Source: Glaciimonas sp. (GTDB lineage: Bacteria > Pseudomonadota > Gammaproteobacteria > Burkholderiales > Burkholderiaceae). From it: 10,061 nucleotides of DNA. Shown here in pieces: positions 7,165 to 10,061 of this stretch; the first letter of the stretch is position 1; every line of letters begins with the position of its first letter. The stretch spans positions 1 through 10,061 of the forward strand of contig JACMQE010000228.1 of assembly GCA_014377145.1 (NCBI GenBank), read 5' to 3'. Both the position numbers and the translations under genes were made by a program. The notes beneath the pieces were generated by a model. It was not told where the DNA came from and did not search any database. It worked only from the letters and a program-made list of their open reading frames with translations.

Positions 7165-7542
7165 TATTATGTTAATAATTTAAGTAATAAAACAATTTAC
7201 AACATAAGTCGTCTTGTGTTGCGTTTTCGTGATGATGCTCTATATTAAAGGCACGTTCGATACTACAATTCGGAAAGAGAATACAAAAATCACACTATTG
7301 TTATTTATTTAATATTTATTTCTTCGGTACTAATTGACATATCCAGCGCGACACACCTCTTTTGCTGGAGCCACGATTTGAAGTCCAGATGAATCATTGC
7401 ATTTAAATGCGGATCAGAGAAATTATAAACTTCTCGAGAATATGACTTTTGCGATATGAAAAAATTCTTAATGCAGAGAATTGTGCGCTTCGAATCTATG
7501 GATCTGAACCCACATTCAGTTACTTTAGTTACAAAACCTAGG
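7165..7542. other. AT-rich convergent spacer between sppA and the methylase gene, no gene seen
   Basis: About 380 bp lie between the two convergent stop codons. No open frame has recognisable homology, and no hairpin followed by a T-run serves either gene. There are short perfect palindromes, GCATTTAAATGC (7399-7410) and TTCTCGAGAA (7431-7440), and a loose stem TCCAGC/GCTGGA (7342-7347 with 7364-7369). GTTAC recurs at about 7519, 7528 and 7542. It may hold a decayed gene, but nothing identifies one. Confidence 0.6.
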
Positions 7543-8295
7543 TTACTCTGCCAATATCAAAAATACCGTTGGCTTTTTATGAAACTCGGGTCTTTTATTT
7601 GTTTTAATTTCGGCTTTCCAAAGCTTTACCGTTTGGGTTTTGATTTTTTCGGAAGGTAAGGTTAGATCGGTTGCTACGCAAATTAATGTATTCGGTTGAC
7701 AGTGGGTAATAAGAGCAGCAAATAATGTAGTGTTGCGGTATGGTGTTTCGATAAAAAGTTGTGTTTGCTTCTCTTGTCGGGAGCGCAGTTCAAGCGCTTT
7801 GATGCGTTTGGTGCGCTGCTCGACATTAGTTGGCAAGTAGCCATTAAAAGCAAAACTTTGGCCGTTTAAGCCGCTGCTCATCATCGCGAGTAGCAAGGAT
7901 GATGGCCCGACCAGAGGGCGCACCTGAATGCCATGCTCGTGCGCCATCCGTACCAGATTAGCGCCGGGATCGGCTTCCGCCGGTACACCTGCTTCAGAAA
8001 TCAGTCCGGCGTCCTGACCCGCCAGTAGGGGTGCCAATAATGTTGGTAATGTCGTAACGGGAGTATTAATATTAAGCTCAGCGAGCTGAACGGTTTGTAG
8101 AGATCGAGTCAACTGATGCGAGGCATTAATTAACTTCAAAAAGGCTCTAGCCGTTTTAGCATTTTCAGCAATAAAGTAGCCAAGTTTTGCTGTAACCGCT
8201 TGCACGTCAACCGGAATAATCGATGTTAGGGAATTTCCATGTTCAGTTTTGGTTTGTCCGAGAGTAGTCGGAATTAAATAGAGGATGCCTGCCAT
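7543..8295 (-). CDS. RsmI-like SAM-dependent methyltransferase (tetrapyrrole methylase fold)
   Basis: Tetrapyrrole (corrin/porphyrin) methylase-fold protein, 250 residues. It belongs to the Burkholderiales subfamily related to RsmI, which 2'-O-methylates C1402 of 16S rRNA. The N-terminus GILYLIPTTLG matches the fold's first strand. SEAGVPAEADPG (100-111) corresponds to the RsmI SDAGTPLINDPG loop, GPSS (130-133) to the GP-loop, and ETPYRN (173-178) is typical of this subfamily. RsmI's EDTR is replaced by ENAKTAR, and the protein is shorter than RsmI (286 in E. coli). True RsmI is therefore probably elsewhere and the substrate here is open, so no symbol is given. ATG 8295 has a good GAAGG ribosome site. 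The gene lies about 75 bp downstream of the maf remnant on the same strand, probably in one transcript. It appears intact. Confidence 0.88.
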   Translation of the reverse strand: MAGILYLIPTTLGQTKTEHGNSLTSIIPVDVQAVTAKLGYFIAENAKTARAFLKLINASHQLTRSLQTVQLAELNINTPVTTLPTLLAPLLAGQDAGLISEAGVPAEADPGANLVRMAHEHGIQVRPLVGPSSLLLAMMSSGLNGQSFAFNGYLPTNVEQRTKRIKALELRSRQEKQTQLFIETPYRNTTLFAALITHCQPNTLICVATDLTLPSEKIKTQTVKLWKAEIKTNKRPEFHKKPTVFLILAE

Positions 8296-8371
8296 GTTTG
8301 CCTTCGTTTCGAGGGATAGAAGTGTATTCGTTGAAAATAGCAGAGGTATACACTTAACCTGCGCGGTAGTA

Positions 8372-8987
8372 TTAAGTTGTGAAAAAAGAAATTTCTACTC
8401 GACGCAGCATTCCAGTTAGCACAATCAAAGGAAGCCCGGTACGGGCGGTCGGGTCGGTGCTCTTAATTTTTTCCAGAATAGCAATGCCAAGCCCTTCATT
8501 TTTTGCACTCCCCGCGCAATCATAAGGTTTCTCAATAAGCAATTAAGTATCCAGTTCAGCATCGGAAAAATTGCGAAATGTAACGAAAGTCTGAATGTTT
8601 TCCAGTTGGACGGTTTTTGCTGGCTGGCTGGCGCGGCCGTCCCATAAATGTAAAGTGCTATGTGAAAAATAACCTGTTTTCCGCGTATTTCTTGTAATTG
8701 CCGTAGGGCATTTTCATGATTGCCTGGTTTGCCGACTTGCTCACCACCCAAAGTAGCAACCTGATCTGAGCCGATAATCACCGCAGCAGAGGTGATTGAA
8801 GCCAATGCTATGGCTCTTTCTTTTACAAGACCGATGAGACAGTCCATTCTGGCGCTTCGCCAGAATGGACTGTCTCATCAATATCAGGAACCAAGACGTC
8901 AAAAAAGATTTGTAAGCGAGACAATAATTCCTTGCGATATCTGGAACTCGAAGTCAAAATAAGACGTGGTTGTGGCCGAACTGTGAT
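8372..8987 (-). pseudogene. maf: Maf/YceF nucleotide pyrophosphatase gene, multiply broken
   Basis: Maf proteins hydrolyse non-canonical or modified nucleoside triphosphates; E. coli YceF, at the same locus, acts on m7GTP. Three segments in three minus frames together give one full-length Maf. The N-part (8987 down to about 8850) reads RLILTSSSRYRKELLSRLQ and then PDIDETVHSGEAP. The middle (about 8835-8615) contains IIGSDQVATL and GKPGNHENALRQL. The C-part (about 8615-8372) contains FRNFSDAELD, DCAGSAKNEGLGI and GLPLIVLTGMLRR. The first break coincides with a perfect palindrome (8833-8879). The second fits loss of one base in the T-tract 8614-8618. The C-part also has an in-frame TAA (8545-8543) where Tyr is expected. 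No ATG begins the N-part; ATC at 8987-8985 stands where a start would fit (ITVRPQPRLIL). GLP is preceded by ART rather than ALI/TLV. The gene is almost certainly non-functional. Confidence 0.88.
8833..8879. repeat. Perfect 22-bp-arm palindrome inside maf, 3-bp spacer
   Basis: The arms 8833-8854 and 8858-8879 are exact reverse complements around CTT. On the maf strand the first arm met (8879-8858) encodes the conserved DETVHSG segment in frame, so it is native coding sequence. The other arm is its inverted copy and occupies the codons that should link GEAP to LVKERA. Against E. coli YceF spacing, 18 nt are expected there and 20 are present, which causes the frameshift. This points to template-switch synthesis at an imperfect inverted repeat rather than insertion of a mobile element. 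No target duplication or transposase is present. Confidence 0.9.
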
Positions 8988-9159
8988 GCGAGGTCAGGCA
9001 GTGCTGCCTTGAAAAACTGTTGTGCAGATGAATGGTAAATGGGTATGGAAGCGACGTTTGGCTATGTTTGAATGATCACTCAATAAAAATAGGCTAACAC
9101 TTCGACGAATAAAATAAAAGGCTGTTACTATCGCATGTTTTCAGGATTCTGCTTGGCCT

Positions 9160-9654
9160 ATGAGTGCATTTGTTATCGATGCGTTTGAGTTTTCCCGTCT
9201 GAAAGAACGTCGTGAAGGTGCTATTCCAGTAAACGATTTGACACGTTTGATAGAAGAATTAGCTGATCCCTCTGGAATTTTAAGTTGGAAGCTGACGGGT
9301 AGTGCAAATCAAAGCGGTCACGCCCAATTAATGCTAGCTGTAAATGGGTCCCTGCAGATTATGTGTCAACGCTGTTTGACTCCTTTTGTTTTTGATATTG
9401 ATTCTGAGTCTTTGTTGATTCTGGCAAAAGATGAGGTTGTTGCGGATGAAATCGATGCTTTACTTGATGATGACCAGATTGATGTGATTGTCGGGACTAA
9501 AGCACTCGATATTATCCAATTAGTTGAGGATGAGGTGTTGCTCTCAATGCCGTTATCACCTAAACATTTAGTTTGTTGTGAAACATCGGCGCACGAAGCG
9601 CTGAAAAGCGTAAAAAAAGAGTCGCCTTTTGCAATGTTAAAGAATTTGAAGTAG
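9160..9654 (+). CDS. yceD: YceD family protein (DUF177), 23S rRNA accumulation protein
   Basis: Small cytoplasmic protein found almost universally upstream of rpmF and linked to 23S rRNA accumulation; its mechanism is unknown. The product is 164 residues, usual for the family. The start MSAFVIDAFEF and the central motif CQRCLTPF (C69, C72) are diagnostic, with CC at 139-140 as a possible second half of a metal site. The acidic stretch LLDDDQIDVI and the segment LVEDEVLLSMPLSPKH are also typical. ATG 9160 follows a weak AGGA (9143-9146, 13 nt away). The 172 bp between this gene and the divergent maf remnant should hold its promoter; TAAAAT (9110-9115) is a possible -10 without a good -35. It is followed by rpmF as in E. 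coli, though with an unusually long 203-bp gap. Intact. Confidence 0.94.
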   Translation: MSAFVIDAFEFSRLKERREGAIPVNDLTRLIEELADPSGILSWKLTGSANQSGHAQLMLAVNGSLQIMCQRCLTPFVFDIDSESLLILAKDEVVADEIDALLDDDQIDVIVGTKALDIIQLVEDEVLLSMPLSPKHLVCCETSAHEALKSVKKESPFAMLKNLK

Positions 9655-9674
9655 CAAGATAGTGGTAGTAATTT

Positions 9675-9758
9675 CGAATTGTGGCAATGTTGTCGCGCTA
9701 AGCGTCATGGTAGTAGATGTTGGTTGCGCATTACCGAACGTGACGAATTGTGGCAATG
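9675..9758 (+). repeat. 15-bp direct repeat pair between yceD and rpmF
   Basis: CGAATTGTGGCAATG occurs at 9675-9689 and again at 9744-9758, 69 bp apart and identical. A related TGGTAGTA precedes each copy (near 9663 and 9709). The spacer encodes no recognisable product. It may reflect a partly decayed tandem duplication, or a repeated binding site upstream of rpmF. Confidence 0.75.
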
Positions 9759-9798
9759 AGTATGAAGTCCGCGCCCAAACGTGGTAGGAAAGTCTGGG

Positions 9799-9826
9799 TT
9801 GTCAGTACTGAGACTTCAGGTATGTT
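9799..9826 (+). promoter_or_regulatory. Candidate promoter for rpmF
   Basis: TTGTCA (9799-9804, 5 of 6 consensus bases) and TATGTT (9821-9826, 4 of 6) are separated by 16 bp and end about 30 bp before the rpmF ATG. A separate rpmF promoter would make sense given the 203-bp gap after yceD. Weak, by-eye prediction. Confidence 0.35.
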
Positions 9827-9857
9827 AAAATTTTAGATCTTAGATTCAGGAGTTATC

Positions 9858-10040
9858 ATGGCAGTTCAGCAAAATAAAAAGACCCCATCCAAGCGCGGGA
9901 TGCACCGCGCTCACGATTTTTTGGTATCACCTCCATTGGCAATTGAGCCAACAACTGGCGAAACACATTTACGCCACCATATCAGCCCAAACGGCTTTTA
10001 CCGCGGCCGTAAAGTGTTGAAGACTAAGAACGACGAGTAA
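9858..10040 (+). CDS. rpmF: 50S ribosomal protein L32
   Basis: Small large-subunit ribosomal protein located near the peptide exit and L17/L22 region. The product is 60 residues with the canonical N-terminus [20 protein letters not shown] and the middle [14 protein letters not shown]. It has no cysteines, so it is the zinc-independent form usual in beta- and gamma-proteobacteria. A clear AGGAG (9848-9852) lies five bases before ATG. Upstream yceD and, in relatives, downstream plsX and the fatty-acid genes form the conserved cluster. The window ends 21 bp after the stop, so plsX is not visible. Intact. Confidence 0.98.
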   Translation: MAVQQNKKTPSKRGMHRAHDFLVSPPLAIEPTTGETHLRHHISPNGFYRGRKVLKTKNDE

Positions 10041-10061
10041 TTCTTCTATTGCTCAAGTTAG

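Noticed and set aside
7480..7560. tRNA-like text on the minus strand (TTGGCAGAG followed by GGTTCAGATCC)
   Set aside because: TTGGCAGAG followed by TAA is the end of the methylase gene (Leu-Ala-Glu-stop). The spacing to the T-arm-like part is about 8 nt too long, the T-loop has 8 nt, and no acceptor stem forms.
8833..8879. Insertion-sequence end, MITE or REP-type element
   Set aside because: One arm is native maf coding sequence in the correct frame, so the palindrome was made from the gene itself. No target duplication or transposase is nearby.
8833..8879. Intrinsic terminator
   Set aside because: The stem is strong enough, but no T-run follows on either strand, and it lies within a former coding sequence.
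8996..9009. AGGCA-GTGC-TGCCT hairpin upstream of maf as a terminator or operator
   Set aside because: Only 5 bp, no T-run, and no repeat or palindrome partner elsewhere in the window; chance is likely.
1..10061. CRISPR array, prophage, toxin-antitoxin or defence system
   Set aside because: No regularly spaced repeats, no phage or defence protein families, and the gene order is the standard rne-rpmF housekeeping block.

Overview
The window carries the conserved proteobacterial block rne | rluC ... maf, yceD, rpmF. Between rluC and maf sit the genes usual for Burkholderiales: a HAD phosphatase, a Rieske protein, an S49 peptidase (sppA) and an RsmI-like methylase. Protein wording is closest, from memory, to Oxalobacteraceae such as Herminiimonas; examples are the RNase E core, the YceD start and an L32 without zinc cysteines. 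This is a family-level guess without a database search. Coding regions look moderate in G+C and the intergenic parts AT-rich.

Layout. Positions 1-69: a hairpin after rne. 70-3198 (-): rne, intact, with an 8-residue tandem duplication in its S1 domain. 3199-3937: a 739-bp divergent intergenic region with no convincing gene. It holds a plausible rluC promoter, an overlapping -10 on the other strand, a structured rluC leader and hairpins on the rne side. 3938-4948 (+): rluC, intact. 5054-5713 (+): HAD phosphatase broken by an in-frame TGA. 5771-6186 (+): Rieske gene broken by three frameshifts. 6214-7164 (+): sppA, intact. 7165-7542: AT-rich convergent spacer. 7543-8295 (-): RsmI-like tetrapyrrole methylase, intact. 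8372-8987 (-): maf, broken by two frameshifts, a stop codon and probably a lost start codon. One frameshift lies in a perfect 22-bp-arm palindrome that copies maf's own sequence in inverted orientation. 9160-9654 (+): yceD. 9858-10040 (+): rpmF.

How the genes relate. The intact genes serve RNA and ribosome metabolism (RNase E, 23S pseudouridylation by RluC, YceD, L32), membrane peptide turnover (SppA) and probable rRNA methylation. The broken genes (HAD, Rieske, Maf) are small dispensable or house-cleaning functions. Each retains clear homology along its whole length, which suggests recent inactivation: early genome reduction, as in a host-associated or bottlenecked lineage, or assembly errors. 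No CRISPR array, prophage, insertion sequence or defence system is visible. The strongest unexplained signals are the maf palindrome, the structured divergent leaders and the rne duplication.
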